Part shown: positions 25,506 to 36,093 of the stretch, piece by piece
How the letters are laid out: every line of letters begins with the position of its first letter
How positions within the stretch are numbered: the first letter of the stretch is position 1
Assembly (NCBI RefSeq): GCF_002135355.1
Contig: NZ_NEGE01000012.1
Coordinates: forward strand, 1-64,000
Length of the DNA stretch: 64,000 nt
From: Acinetobacter sp. ANC 4169
GTDB lineage: Bacteria; Pseudomonadota; Gammaproteobacteria; Pseudomonadales; Moraxellaceae
Direction of reading: 5' to 3'
The notes under the pieces: model-generated
What the model was told of the DNA's origin: nothing
The model's input: only the letters and a program-made list of their open reading frames with translations
The model's database searches: none
Translations under genes and position numbers: made by a program

Positions 25506-28088
25506 TTAACTTAATTTCATTTTTTCAAATTCAAGATGACCATTTTCTCCTTTGACGAAAATGGTATCTCCTGGCAGAAAATCACCGCTCAGGATTTTTT
25601 GAGCCAATGTATTTTCCACTTGTTGCTGTATGGCACGTTTCAATGGACGAGCACCATACACCGGGTCAAAACCAGCCTCAATCAATTGGTCAAATGCAGT
25701 GTCATCCACTGAAAGACGCATGTCTTTTTCACTTAAACGTACACGCAAACGGTCTAGCTGAATATCGGCAATACCACGAATCTGGGCTTTTTTCAGTGAA
25801 TGGAACACCACCAGCTCATCAATACGGTTAATAAATTCCGGACGGAAGTGTTGTGATACAGCACCCATCACCACTGCACGAACTTCATCATCAGTTGCGT
25901 GTTCACCCAGTTCACGTACATCCTGTGAACCTAGGTTTGAAGTCAACACGATGACCGTATTTTTGAAGTCCACCACACGACCCTGCGAGTCGGTTAAACG
26001 GCCATCATCCAGCACTTGCAGCAAGATGTTAAATACATCTGGATGCGCTTTCTCAACCTCATCAAACAGCACCACACTATACGGCTTACGGCGCACGGCT
26101 TCAGTTAAGATCCCGCCTTCTTCATAACCCACATATCCCGGAGGTGCACCCACCAGACGGCTGACGGAATGTTTCTCCATGAACTCGCTCATATCGATAC
26201 GTACCATGGCATCATCACTGTCAAACAGGAAATTAGCCAATGCTTTGGTCAATTCAGTTTTACCCACCCCGGTAGGACCCAAGAACAGGAATGAGCCACT
26301 AGGACGGTTTGGGTCAGACAAGCCTGCACGAGAACGACGCACTGCATTCGAAACGGCTACTACGGCTTCATCTTGCCCCACGACACGGTTATGCAAGAAT
26401 TCTTCCATATGCAGCAGTTTCTCGCGTTCACCTTGCAGCATTTTAGCGACAGGGATACCGGTTGCAGCACTGACCACTTCAGCAATTTCATTTTCAGTGA
26501 CTTTGGTACGAATCAGTTTAGGCTCTTCGTTGTTTTCTTCAGCCACTTCTTCTGCATCCAGACGTTTTTGCAGCTCAGGAATGACGCCATATTGCAAACG
26601 GCTGGCTTCAGCCAAGTCACCTTCACGCTGGGCTTTTTCAAAAGCAGTACGTGCTTTATCCAATTCTGTTTGAGCCTGACTGGTACCTTGAACCAAGGCT
26701 TTTTCGGCACGCCACACTTCTTCCAGATCGTTATATTCACGCTGAACTTCTTCAATTTGTTTTTCCAGATGGGTCACTTCAGCTTTACTGACAGAATCTG
26801 CATCCTGTTTGACCGCTTCCAGTTGCATTTTTAGCTGAATCAAACGACGGTCCAAACGGTCGAGTGGCTCAGGTTTTGAGTCAATTTCCATTTTGATGCG
26901 TGAAGCTGCTTCATCAATCAGGTCAATGGCCTTATCGGGTAATTGACGATCGGTAATATAACGATGCGACATCTTCGCAGCCGCAATAATGGCCGAATCC
27001 AGAATTTGCACTCCATGATGGGTGGCATACTTTTCTTTCAGACCACGCAAAATGGCAATGGTATCTTCAACGCTTGGTTCATCCACCAATACTTTCTGGA
27101 AACGGCGTTCCAGTGCAGCATCTTTTTCAATATATTGACGATATTCATCCAGTGTTGTGGCACCGACACAGCGCAGCTCACCACGAGCCAATGCCGGTTT
27201 CAACATGTTGCCGGCGTCCATCGCCCCATCGCCTTTACCCGCACCCACCAACGTATGCAATTCGTCAATGAACAGAATGATTTGCCCTTCATATTTAGCC
27301 AAATCTTTGAGTACGGCTTTTAAACGTTCTTCAAACTCACCACGATATTTTGCACCGGCCAACAATGAACCCAAGTCTAAAGATAAAACCCGTTTGCCTT
27401 TCAAGCCTTCTGGAACTTCACCGTTGACTATACGCTGTGCCAAGCCTTCTACAATTGCGGTTTTACCGACACCGGGTTCACCAATCAGAACCGGGTTGTT
27501 TTTGGTACGGCGTGACAACACCTGAATGGTGCGACGGATTTCTTCATCACGGCCTATCACAGGATCCAGCTTGCCAGTCAGGGCACGTTCAGTTAAATCA
27601 ATGGTGTATTTATTGAGTGAATCACGTTGATCTTCGTGGGTATTACTCATGACTTGTTCGCCGCCTCGAATATTTTCAATTGCTTTGCGTAAGCCTTCAG
27701 TGGTTAGGCCTACATTATTGAGTAAAGTTTTGGTTGCGCCGGTTTCCGCTAAGGCTAACAGCACCCAATCGGTAGACAAAAACTCATCCGCTGCTTTTTG
27801 TGCATAGCTGTCCGCCAGATTTAATGCGCGTACTGCTTCGGGGTTTAGGTTAATGTCTCCAGTTGGATTGGCGATGGTCGGTGCATCTTGAAGCGCTTGC
27901 TGCAACTTGGTTTGAAGATCACGCAGATTTGCCCCGGCTTGTTGTAACAGGCTGATATTGGCCGGCTCTTCTAAGAGCACCGATAAAATATGAATACCTG
28001 ATATTGCGGTATGGTCTTTACCCATGGCCAAGGACTGAGCATCTGATAAAGCTTGCTGCAAGCGGTTTGTAAATTTTTCAAAACGCAT
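25506..28088 (-). CDS. clpB: ClpB disaggregase (AAA+ chaperone)
   Basis: Hexameric cytosolic ATPase that works with DnaK to recover aggregated proteins after heat stress. 860 residues in the usual order: N-domain (1-150), AAA-1 with Walker A G-E-P-G-V-G-K-T and Walker B I-L-F-I-D-E-L-H, a coiled-coil middle domain (~410-530), and AAA-2 with [10 protein letters not shown] and [14 protein letters not shown] 28088 is chosen because GAGGA precedes it and the protein then begins M-R-F-E-K-F-T-N; an upstream start at 28103 is unlikely. A sigma-32-type promoter lies at 28226-28254. Confidence 0.98.
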   Translation of the reverse strand: MRFEKFTNRLQQALSDAQSLAMGKDHTAISGIHILSVLLEEPANISLLQQAGANLRDLQTKLQQALQDAPTIANPTGDINLNPEAVRALNLADSYAQKAADEFLSTDWVLLALAETGATKTLLNNVGLTTEGLRKAIENIRGGEQVMSNTHEDQRDSLNKYTIDLTERALTGKLDPVIGRDEEIRRTIQVLSRRTKNNPVLIGEPGVGKTAIVEGLAQRIVNGEVPEGLKGKRVLSLDLGSLLAGAKYRGEFEERLKAVLKDLAKYEGQIILFIDELHTLVGAGKGDGAMDAGNMLKPALARGELRCVGATTLDEYRQYIEKDAALERRFQKVLVDEPSVEDTIAILRGLKEKYATHHGVQILDSAIIAAAKMSHRYITDRQLPDKAIDLIDEAASRIKMEIDSKPEPLDRLDRRLIQLKMQLEAVKQDADSVSKAEVTHLEKQIEEVQREYNDLEEVWRAEKALVQGTSQAQTELDKARTAFEKAQREGDLAEASRLQYGVIPELQKRLDAEEVAEENNEEPKLIRTKVTENEIAEVVSAATGIPVAKMLQGEREKLLHMEEFLHNRVVGQDEAVVAVSNAVRRSRAGLSDPNRPSGSFLFLGPTGVGKTELTKALANFLFDSDDAMVRIDMSEFMEKHSVSRLVGAPPGYVGYEEGGILTEAVRRKPYSVVLFDEVEKAHPDVFNILLQVLDDGRLTDSQGRVVDFKNTVIVLTSNLGSQDVRELGEHATDDEVRAVVMGAVSQHFRPEFINRIDELVVFHSLKKAQIRGIADIQLDRLRVRLSEKDMRLSVDDTAFDQLIEAGFDPVYGARPLKRAIQQQVENTLAQKILSGDFLPGDTIFVKGENGHLEFEKMKLS

Positions 28089-28225
28089 TCTTATTTTCCT
28101 CACAACAAATTTTGTACTTGGATAATAGATGGGAATGGTTTGATATTTTTCAATAAAATTTCTTAAAAAATATTTTAATTTTCAATAACTAATATGATTA
28201 AGTTAAAAGATAAACCTTGATTATA

Positions 28226-28254
28226 ATATGGGTATTCTGGCTATTTTTTTCAAG
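28226..28254 (-). promoter_or_regulatory. Sigma-32 (RpoH) type heat-shock promoter for clpB
   Basis: On the minus strand CTTGAAA (28248-28254), a 14-base spacer, then ACCCATAT (28226-28233). This is one base off the consensus CCCCATNT, and the spacer is within the usual 11-16. Transcription would start near 28218, giving a leader of ~130 bases. Confidence 0.75.
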
Positions 28255-28541
28255 TCAATTTAGGCTGCTTCTCTATAAAAATTTATTCAAAATGTATTTT
28301 AGATAAAACCTGTATTGATTGAAGGCAGGAAAAAATCTTGAAATGTACTTGGGCTAGATCAACGTTACTTTAAAAACGTGATTACATTACGATTAGAGGT
28401 TGAGATGAGGATAAAAATTTAGATGCGAAATTGAAATCAAATAGAAAACCAGACCATAAAATCAGGTAAATTTTTAATCCAGACAAGAATTAAGTCTGAA
28501 CTTCTTTATATTCAACAATAGGAGTTTTGTATGTCTGATTT

Positions 28542-28570
28542 AAAATGGCAATCCACCAATGAATTGCCAT
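28542..28570 (-). terminator. Terminator of the OsmC-family gene
   Basis: Stem ATGGCAAT / ATTGCCAT with a ten-base loop; TTTT follows on the minus strand, 11 bases after the stop at 28581. Confidence 0.65.
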
Positions 28571-28580
28571 CTCTATATTA

Positions 28581-29003
28581 TTAGGCGGCTTCAATAATTT
28601 CAAAATCGTGGGTAATTTCTACGCCACCATCGGATAGCATTTTACTTGCAGAACAGTATTTTTCAGCTGAAAGTTCCACTGCTTTAGCCACCTGTTTTTC
28701 TTTGACCGCTTTACCGGTCACCACAAAGTGTAAATGGATTTTGGTAAATACCGCAGGAATGCTGTCAGCACGCTCAGCTTTTAACTGACATACAACATCT
28801 GTCACATCTTGGCGAGATTTCTTTAAAATCGTCACAATATCAAAGGAAGCACAGCCACCAAGTCCCATTAATATCAACTCCATGGGACGTGGTCCACGGT
28901 TTTCACCACCATAAGCCTCTGCACCATCCATCACAATTTTGTGACCACTTTCCGATTTTGCTTCAAAAGCAACATTCTCTAGCCAATGAACGCTTGTTTG
29001 CAT
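28581..29003 (-). CDS. OsmC/Ohr-family protein
   Basis: 140-residue cytosolic protein of the OsmC fold; members reduce organic peroxides through two cysteines. Here one Cys is in G-L-G-G-C-A-S-F-D (~53) and one in S-A-E-K-Y-C-S-A-S-K (~117), both at the expected places. The sequence M-E-L-I-L-M-G-L-G-G-C belongs to the YhfA-like subgroup, which sits beside crp in many Gammaproteobacteria. It is divergent from crp here, with 147 bases between the starts. Confidence 0.9.
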   Translation of the reverse strand: MQTSVHWLENVAFEAKSESGHKIVMDGAEAYGGENRGPRPMELILMGLGGCASFDIVTILKKSRQDVTDVVCQLKAERADSIPAVFTKIHLHFVVTGKAVKEKQVAKAVELSAEKYCSASKMLSDGGVEITHDFEIIEAA

Positions 29004-29150
29004 TGCAACTACCTGAAAAAAACTATAAATTTACGATGTACCTGTACACTAACATAAATTGAGTTGATAAGGAATTTCAGCTCTTCTATGTGACAAGTTC
29101 ATTTTAGGTCTTGTGCGATCTATTAATTATCCATATTCGGAACCGTTAGC

Positions 29151-29858
29151 ATGACTTCAAACTTTTCACAACTTAGCACTGATGCACTGTCTCCAGGTCA
29201 ACTCCCAGAGTCAGTGAAAGCATTATTAAAACGTGCCTATATAAACCGATATCCAAAACGCACTGCAATTGTAGATGCAGGCTCTGAATCAAAATCGCTT
29301 TATTTGATTTTAAAAGGTTCAGTTTCCATTATTTTACGTGAAGATGATGAGCGTGAAATTGTGGTTGCTTATTTGAATGCTGGGGACTTTTTTGGGGAAA
29401 TGGGTCTATTTGAAGCAAATCCACAACGTACTGCAGAAGTACGTACACGTGATGTATGTGAGATTGCTGAAGTTACCTATGAAAACTTCCACGAATTAAG
29501 CAAGCAGTATCCAGATCTGAGCTATGCTGTATTTGCCCAACTGGTTCGTCGCTTAAAAAATACTACACGCAAAGTGACTGACCTGGCATTTATTGACGTA
29601 TCGGGTCGTATTGCGCGTTGTCTGATTGATCTTTCTTCTCAACCGGAAGCCATGATTTTACCCAATGGGCGTCAAATCCGTATTACCCGTCAAGAAATTG
29701 GCCGTATTGTAGGATGCTCGCGTGAAATGGTCGGTCGTGTTTTAAAAACACTGGAAGAACAAGGCATGATTCAGACCGATGGTAAAGCCATCCTGATTTT
29801 CGATGTTGCTACTACGGATGCCGAGACATCTTTAGATGACTTCGATGATGAAGAATAA
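29151..29858 (+). CDS. vfr: cAMP-responsive global regulator, Crp/Vfr type
   Basis: Transcription factor that binds cAMP and controls catabolism and virulence-type traits. 235 residues. The cyclic-nucleotide domain has F-F-G-E-M-G-L-F and R-T-A-E-V-R-T-R-D (cAMP-binding Arg). The C-terminal helix-turn-helix is I-T-R-Q-E-I-G-R-I-V-G-C-S-R-E-M-V-G-R-V-L. It is longer than E. coli Crp (210) through an N-terminal extension and an acidic tail (S-L-D-D-F-D-D-E-E). A terminator follows at 29881. Confidence 0.93.
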   Translation: MTSNFSQLSTDALSPGQLPESVKALLKRAYINRYPKRTAIVDAGSESKSLYLILKGSVSIILREDDEREIVVAYLNAGDFFGEMGLFEANPQRTAEVRTRDVCEIAEVTYENFHELSKQYPDLSYAVFAQLVRRLKNTTRKVTDLAFIDVSGRIARCLIDLSSQPEAMILPNGRQIRITRQEIGRIVGCSREMVGRVLKTLEEQGMIQTDGKAILIFDVATTDAETSLDDFDDEE

Positions 29859-29880
29859 GTTTTATTCTATACAAGATAAA

Positions 29881-29907
29881 AGCAAATCTTAGGATTTGCT
29901 TTTTTTA
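29881..29907 (+). terminator. Terminator of crp/vfr
   Basis: Stem AGCAAATC / GATTTGCT followed by seven T. Confidence 0.88.
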
Positions 29908-30045
29908 TGCCTGCATTTTTAGCCAGATCATTTTTAAATTTTATGACAAGGTTAATACTATTGATGATTTAACTCTGCGATAAAAATAAGTTAGCCTTGA
30001 GTCATTATTTAAAGCCTCATGATAAAAAATTAAGGATGGACCTGT

Positions 30046-31095
30046 ATGCAACTCAAACCTCTAGCAAACACCGGAATTCTGGTTCCTGAAATTTGTTTAG
30101 GCACCATGACCTTTGGTGAACAAAATACCCAAGCACAGGCCTTCCAACAACTTGAATATGCTTTGGATCAGGGGTTGTTTTTTTGGGATACTGCAGAAAT
30201 GTATCCCGTGCCACCAAAACCTGAAACACAGGGTGCAACTGAGACTATACTGGGAAACTGGATTGCACAGCGCGGACATCGCGATCAACTTTTCATTGCA
30301 TCAAAAATTGCCGGCCCTTCACAAGGCGGCAGCCACATCCGTGATGGACAAACACGCTTTATCGCATCGGAGATTAGCTCGGCGATTGATGGTTCCTTAA
30401 AACGCCTGCAAAGCGATTATATCGACCTGTATCAACTGCATTGGCCCCAACGTCCAACCAACTTCTTTGGCAAACTGGGTTATGGCAATACTGAAGCCCA
30501 AAATGAGCAAGAAGTTACCGCCTTGGAAGAAACCCTGACTGCGCTGAGTGATGAAATTAAAAAAGGACGTATTCGTTCTATCGGGCTGTCCAATGAAACT
30601 CCATGGGGCACTTTAAAGTTTTTACATCTGGCAGAAAAATTAGGCCTGGAAAAATTTGTCAGTGTGCAAAATCCGTATAGCCTGCTTAACCGGACGTATG
30701 AAATTGGCATGTCTGAAATTGCCCATTATGAAAATGTCGGGTTACTTGCTTATTCACCTTTAGCTTTCGGTTATTTGACTGGAAAATTCCGTCATGGCGC
30801 TCGCCCTGCAAATGCGCGCGTGACTTTATTCTCACGTTTTAGCCGTTATAGCAATCCACAAAGCGAATGGGCAACCGAACAGTATGCGCAACTTGCAGAA
30901 CGGCATGGCTTAACCCTGACTCAACTGGCATTGGCATTTATTAAACAGCAGTTCTTTGTCACCAGTACCATTATTGGGGCAACCAATCTGGATCAACTCA
31001 AAGAAAATATCCAGGCCTTTGAAATTGACTTATCGGCAGAAGTGTTACAGGGCATTGAAGATATACACCATCAACAGCCTAATCCTGCGCCCTGA
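30046..31095 (+). CDS. NADP(H)-dependent aldo/keto reductase (Tas/YajO-like)
   Basis: 349-residue cytosolic TIM-barrel reductase. Catalytic Asp and Tyr lie in F-F-W-D-T-A-E-M-Y, Lys in F-I-A-S-K-I-A-G-P, and His in Y-Q-L-H-W-P-Q-R. The NADPH-binding tail reads S-T-I-I-G-A-T-N-L-D-Q-L-K-E-N. The length and the P-K-P-E-T-Q-G-A-T-E segment after the Tyr match the Tas group. The natural substrate is unknown. Its own unit, followed by intergenic hairpins. Confidence 0.92.
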   Translation: MQLKPLANTGILVPEICLGTMTFGEQNTQAQAFQQLEYALDQGLFFWDTAEMYPVPPKPETQGATETILGNWIAQRGHRDQLFIASKIAGPSQGGSHIRDGQTRFIASEISSAIDGSLKRLQSDYIDLYQLHWPQRPTNFFGKLGYGNTEAQNEQEVTALEETLTALSDEIKKGRIRSIGLSNETPWGTLKFLHLAEKLGLEKFVSVQNPYSLLNRTYEIGMSEIAHYENVGLLAYSPLAFGYLTGKFRHGARPANARVTLFSRFSRYSNPQSEWATEQYAQLAERHGLTLTQLALAFIKQQFFVTSTIIGATNLDQLKENIQAFEIDLSAEVLQGIEDIHHQQPNPAP

Positions 31096-31232
31096 TTTCA
31101 TTTTAAGCACTGCTTTAAAATGAAATTAGAAAGCTTAGTGCTTTATATTCAATAACTTCGAATTATTGGTACCCTCGCCCCTTGCGCACTCAGAATATAT
31201 TCTGAGGATATTCATCCCATAGGGAGAGGGTA
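31094..31232. repeat. Cluster of intergenic hairpins
   Basis: First, an inverted repeat of about 12 bases (ATTTCATTTTAA / TTTAAAATGAAAT) at 31095-31127. Then a long imperfect hairpin at 31169-31232 whose outer arms are GTACCCTCGCCC and GGGAGAGGGTAC; inside it is a perfect 18-base palindrome, CTCAGAATATATTCTGAG (31189-31206). No T tract. The GGGAGAGGGT arm is of the kind found in dispersed REP-like repeats of proteobacteria. Confidence 0.55.
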
Positions 31233-31240
31233 CAAAAACT

Positions 31241-31270
31241 AAAAAAGGATGCTCTAGGCATCCTTTTTTT
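31241..31270 (-). terminator. Terminator of the M48 protease gene
   Basis: Stem AAGGATGC / GCATCCTT with a four-base loop, T-rich on both sides. Confidence 0.9.
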
Positions 31271-31286
31271 AATGAGCTACAAACAA

Positions 31287-32063
31287 TTAGCGTTTGTTAT
31301 AAACAGCTTGAGCTGCTGGCAAGTTTTTACGCATTGCCTCAATACGCTGTGCATTTGAAGGGTGAGTAGACAGGAATGATGTACCACCTGCACCTTCCAA
31401 CTTGTTCATTTTTTCCCAAAGCGTAATTGCGGCTTGTGGGTTATAACCCGCACGTGCCATCAGCATTAAACCACCTTGGTCAGCACGGCTTTCAAGACTG
31501 CGTGAATATGGCAAGCCTACACCCACTTGTGCACCTAACTGTGCTGCTGCGGCACCGAGCTGTCCTACGTTATTACCCGCATAGCCTAGACCAATGTTTA
31601 AAGCCAAGTCTGTTAAAGCCTGTGCACCAATTTTCTGTTTAGAATGTTCTTCTAAAGCATGCACCATCTCGTGACCCATCACCGCAGCAATTTCTGCATC
31701 AGTCAGGTTGAGTTTATTCACGATACCGGTATAAAACACCACTTTACCACCAGGTGCCACATACGCATTAATCTGATCTGATTTTAGAACAGCCAGTTTC
31801 CAATCAAATTTTTGACCAGTCTGATTGATTTGATCACCATAAGGTTTTAAACGCATAAATACAGAATTAATGCGCTTATAAGTCGTTGAAGATGTATCTA
31901 AAGTTTTATTTGCACTCGCTTCCTGAACGGTTTTATTAAAGCCTTGTGCCGCTGTTACATTTAATGTCGATGAATCTGCCCCAGCCATATCTGCTACAGT
32001 AGTACAACCCGAGAAAGTGATTACACTAGCTGCACACAAACTTAAAACCAGCTTGCTGTTCAT
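31287..32063 (-). CDS. M48-family zinc metalloprotease lipoprotein
   Basis: About 258 residues. A lipoprotein signal ends in F-S-G-C (Cys20). The zinc motif H-E-M-V-H at ~131-135 is followed by R-S-L-E-S-R-A-D with the third ligand Glu. It resembles LoiP/YcaL-type periplasmic or outer-membrane proteases that trim misassembled envelope proteins. The start ATG 32063 follows AAGGTGGAG with good spacing; a GTG at 32078 overlaps that site and is unlikely. Single-gene unit. Confidence 0.9.
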   Translation of the reverse strand: MNSKLVLSLCAASVITFSGCTTVADMAGADSSTLNVTAAQGFNKTVQEASANKTLDTSSTTYKRINSVFMRLKPYGDQINQTGQKFDWKLAVLKSDQINAYVAPGGKVVFYTGIVNKLNLTDAEIAAVMGHEMVHALEEHSKQKIGAQALTDLALNIGLGYAGNNVGQLGAAAAQLGAQVGVGLPYSRSLESRADQGGLMLMARAGYNPQAAITLWEKMNKLEGAGGTSFLSTHPSNAQRIEAMRKNLPAAQAVYNKR

Positions 32064-32176
32064 TATAATAATCTCCACCTTAAAAATAGATATCTCTTTT
32101 CAAAAGATTATATGGAATAGTCAATAATCTTTAAATTAATAATGTCTCCATAATCATATCATTTATGTAAACAGGC

Positions 32177-32494
32177 TTATTTAAGAAATTGAAAACTAAG
32201 CCAATAAATTAGACATAAAATATTCAGTCCCAAATATATCTGGCAGAATGGTTTAATTTTCTGTTCCAGTTGCTCGCTCTTACGCTTCAAAAATAGAATT
32301 GCATTTTGTATAAGTATAATCGGGACCAAAATACACGCAATAATGACGCTTAATCCAATAAAAGCCGCATTAATAATGGCTGGATCTTGAGTTTGAGCAT
32401 GAATGATCAACATGGCAATTGTAGGCGCCCCACCCATTGCAAACAGTAATGAATAAAACATCGTTGCTGATATATTTTTATGCATCATGCACAA
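32177..32494 (-). CDS. Small membrane protein, unknown
   Basis: 105 residues with three hydrophobic helices (~12-28, ~42-68 and ~86-102) and a basic loop K-R-K-S-E-Q-L-E-Q-K-I-K between the last two. ATG at 32494 or the in-frame ATG at 32485 could start it; no strong ribosome binding site. No family recognised. It lies between purA and the M48 protease without an obvious link. Confidence 0.5.
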   Translation of the reverse strand: MCMMHKNISATMFYSLLFAMGGAPTIAMLIIHAQTQDPAIINAAFIGLSVIIACILVPIILIQNAILFLKRKSEQLEQKIKPFCQIYLGLNILCLIYWLSFQFLK

Positions 32495-32619
32495 CCTTGT
32501 ATTTCTTTTAAGTTTGACATTCTAGCAAGCGCAAATGAATTAAACAGTATCCACGAATGCAACTTTAGTCTGGCAAAAATCATCCTCCTGCATTTTATAT
32601 TTTTCAAATCGAATTTGAT

Positions 32620-32649
32620 AAAAAAGCCCCGCATATAGCGAGGCTTTTC
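32620..32649 (-). terminator. Terminator of purA
   Basis: Stem AAGCC-CGC / GCG-GGCTT with one bulge and loop ATATA; T run on the minus strand. Confidence 0.85.
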
Positions 32650-32669
32650 AATCAATTTAATGCTTGAAA

Positions 32670-34004
<1,335 letters not shown>

Positions 34005-34059
34005 TCATGCTGTTAAAATAGAAAACTAAACGGCGTGACATGAACACACCATCTAGCGA

Positions 34060-35226
34060 TTAAATTTTTTCGACAGTCCACTCACCCGCAGCATTCACCA
34101 ATTGGTGAGTCGCAAACGGAATTGAGTTTAAATCATCATTACCTAATAACTGAATAACACTTAAGCCTTGTGCACGCACAGCTGCAATCGCGTCAAGCAA
34201 TGCTTTGTCTGTACCTTTAGGTGCAACAACCTTCTGAACCTGCTGAAACTGACCTGCACTGAGTGCATACAAGTCACAAGAGAAGCCCGTTGCAGGACGT
34301 GCACGACCAAAGTGTTCACCAATACCGTCATAACGACCACCTTGAGCCAGTGGTGCTGCACGGTTTGGTGCATATACGGCATACATTAAACCAGTGTGGT
34401 AGTGATATGAACGAAGTTCTACAACATCAATACCAATATGTAAGTTTGGCCAGCGTGCCTGAATTTCAGATCGTGTGATTTTTACTGCATCAAATGCCTG
34501 TTTAAATGCCGGGTCTGCAATAATTTCAGCACTCAGGTTGGCTTCCAATGCATCCAAATCACTTGAATAACGACCTAGGGCGTAAAAATTTGCACCAAAT
34601 TTTAATTCTTGTGTAAATTCAGCCAGTTCAGGCAATGCTTTGCGTTGATAAAGATCCGAAAGCTGACTTTCTTCCGCTTTGGTTAAACCAGCATGTTTAA
34701 CCAGACTACGGAATAAACCGACATGACCTAAATCCAGATGGATACCATCCACAAAGCTTGCAGTTTTTAATAAGTTGAGCATCACGTCAATCATTTCGAC
34801 GTCAGCATCAATACTGTCTGAACCAAAAAGTTCCGCACCCAATTGCAGCGGTGCACGCGTGGTATTAAAACCTTGAGGTTTGGTGTGTAAAACCGTGCCA
34901 GCATAGCAATAACGCGCTACGCCTTCGACTGGATGTACATGCGCATCGATACGGGCCACTTGCGGTGTCATATCGGCACGCACACCAAGCAAACGGCCAG
35001 AGAGTTGGTCGATTACTTTAAAAGTGGCTAAGTCTAAATCTTGATTCGATTCTGAAAGAGAAGAAAGAGATTCGATGTATTCGATAAATGGCGTGTACAC
35101 CAGCTGATAACCTCGAGATGCGAGGAAATCTAATGCTTCACGGCGCAAAGCTTCAATTACTTGCGCTTGTTCTGGTAATACATCAGCTACACCATCAGGT
35201 AATAACCATGTCTCTGAAATGGGCAT
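34060..35226 (-). CDS. hisZ: ATP phosphoribosyltransferase regulatory subunit
   Basis: 388 residues, histidyl-tRNA-synthetase-like. HisZ partners the short HisG to make the first histidine-pathway enzyme sensitive to histidine. Class-II synthetase-like motifs remain (L-P-D-G-V-A-D-V-L-P near the start, R-A-D-M-T-P-Q-V-A-R, Y-Y-H-T-G-L-M-Y-A-V-Y-A), while the tRNA anticodon-binding domain is absent. hisG is not in this window. A terminator at 35268 separates it from the upstream lrp gene. Confidence 0.95.
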   Translation of the reverse strand: MPISETWLLPDGVADVLPEQAQVIEALRREALDFLASRGYQLVYTPFIEYIESLSSLSESNQDLDLATFKVIDQLSGRLLGVRADMTPQVARIDAHVHPVEGVARYCYAGTVLHTKPQGFNTTRAPLQLGAELFGSDSIDADVEMIDVMLNLLKTASFVDGIHLDLGHVGLFRSLVKHAGLTKAEESQLSDLYQRKALPELAEFTQELKFGANFYALGRYSSDLDALEANLSAEIIADPAFKQAFDAVKITRSEIQARWPNLHIGIDVVELRSYHYHTGLMYAVYAPNRAAPLAQGGRYDGIGEHFGRARPATGFSCDLYALSAGQFQQVQKVVAPKGTDKALLDAIAAVRAQGLSVIQLLGNDDLNSIPFATHQLVNAAGEWTVEKI

Positions 35227-35267
35227 GTTGTAAACCTAAATACTTGTCAGCGCGGAAGTAATCCGCA

Positions 35268-35294
35268 TAAAAAAATCGGGAGCACACCCGATTT
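35268..35294 (-). terminator. Terminator behind the lrp region
   Basis: Stem AAATCGGG / CCCGATTT with a six-base loop and a seven-base T run on the minus strand. It starts right after the stop of the 64-codon ORF. Confidence 0.88.
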
Positions 35295-35297
35295 CTC

Positions 35298-35492
35298 CTA
35301 GTCTAGCACGATCACTTTAGCAGTGCACATGACTTTTTGCAGATTTGTTCGATTTTTACCAACTAATTGATAGCGTTTGAAAACTGAATAACCAGAATCA
35401 TTCCCGATTGATGAGCTGGCATGCAAATTCGGTGATGACCATGAATTTTCTGAAATATAAAATGATTCTGTAACTGCAATGCAGAATGCCAT
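35298..35492 (-). CDS. Possible small protein after lrp, translationally coupled
   Basis: 64 codons. Its ATG overlaps the lrp stop codon as TAATG, and its own stop is three bases before a strong terminator, so it fills the 3' part of the lrp transcript exactly. The sequence is Ser-rich (S-W-S-S-P-N-L-H-A-S-S-S-I-G) with a basic C-terminal half. No membrane helix, signal or known family. The position supports a real gene, but the composition could also be chance. Confidence 0.35.
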   Translation of the reverse strand: MAFCIAVTESFYISENSWSSPNLHASSSIGNDSGYSVFKRYQLVGKNRTNLQKVMCTAKVIVLD

Positions 35493-35947
35493 TAGCCCAA
35501 AGGCAATTCAGTGGTTTGCTTGACACTTTGTAAAGGAATTTCAGTTTTAACATTCTGAATACCTGAAATTTTATTCAAGTGATTGATTTGGAATTTACGA
35601 TAAGCTTCCAAGTCAGACACCACAATTCTAAGAAAGAAGTCACAATCCCCTGCCATCAGCTGGCATTCAACAATTTCCGGAATATCCATAATGGCATCGA
35701 TAAATTGATTAACCGTTGCTTCATCCTGACCTTTTAACCAGATCCGGGCAAAAACCGTTAAACCCAGCTGCATTTTTTGCGGATTCAGCAAGGCCACATA
35801 CTTTTCAATAATGCCATCATCTTCCAGCTGCTTTACCCGGCGTAAACAAGGTGATGGTGACAAACCAACAATCTGTACCAACTCATTATTTTGTAGCTTT
35901 CCATTGCGCTGTAAAGCTTGAAGTATGCGTTTATCTGTTTGATTCAT
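35492..35947 (-). CDS. Lrp/AsnC-family transcriptional regulator
   Basis: About 151 residues. The N-terminal helix-turn-helix is D-K-R-I-L-Q-A-L-Q-R-N-G-K-L-Q-N-N-E-L-V followed by G-L-S-P-S-P-C-L-R-R-V-K-Q-L. The C-terminal RAM/AsnC ligand domain has V-E-C-Q-L-M-A-G-D-C-D-F-F-L-R-I-V. ATG 35947 gives the usual N-terminus M-N-Q-T-D-K-R-I; the frame extends upstream without support. It is divergent from azlCD across 146 bases, the usual place for the regulator of a branched-chain amino acid exporter, so it probably controls azlCD in response to such amino acids. Confidence 0.93.
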   Translation of the reverse strand: MNQTDKRILQALQRNGKLQNNELVQIVGLSPSPCLRRVKQLEDDGIIEKYVALLNPQKMQLGLTVFARIWLKGQDEATVNQFIDAIMDIPEIVECQLMAGDCDFFLRIVVSDLEAYRKFQINHLNKISGIQNVKTEIPLQSVKQTTELPLG

Positions 35948-36093
35948 TTTACTCTTAGCATTTAATGCTGAATATCCTAATAATCTAGCAATTTTATAGT
36001 AAATTAAACACATATCAGGCCAAATTGAACGCCAAATTCCACAACTTTCTTTCTAAAATACTTGTTTTCAGTTTTGACCATACGGACAAAGTC

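Noticed and set aside
26179..26673. Long plus-strand ORFs opposite clpB and similar antisense frames elsewhere
   Set aside because: They mirror the codon structure of the real genes on the other strand and show no ribosome binding sites or protein motifs.
28531..28584. 17-codon ORF with an AGGAG site upstream of the OsmC gene end
   Set aside because: It lies inside the hairpin terminator of the OsmC gene on the other strand, has no recognisable product and ends within the neighbouring gene.
29080..29100. TGTGAC...CATTT as a Crp site before crp itself
   Set aside because: Only one half-site fits the TGTGA-N6-TCACA consensus.
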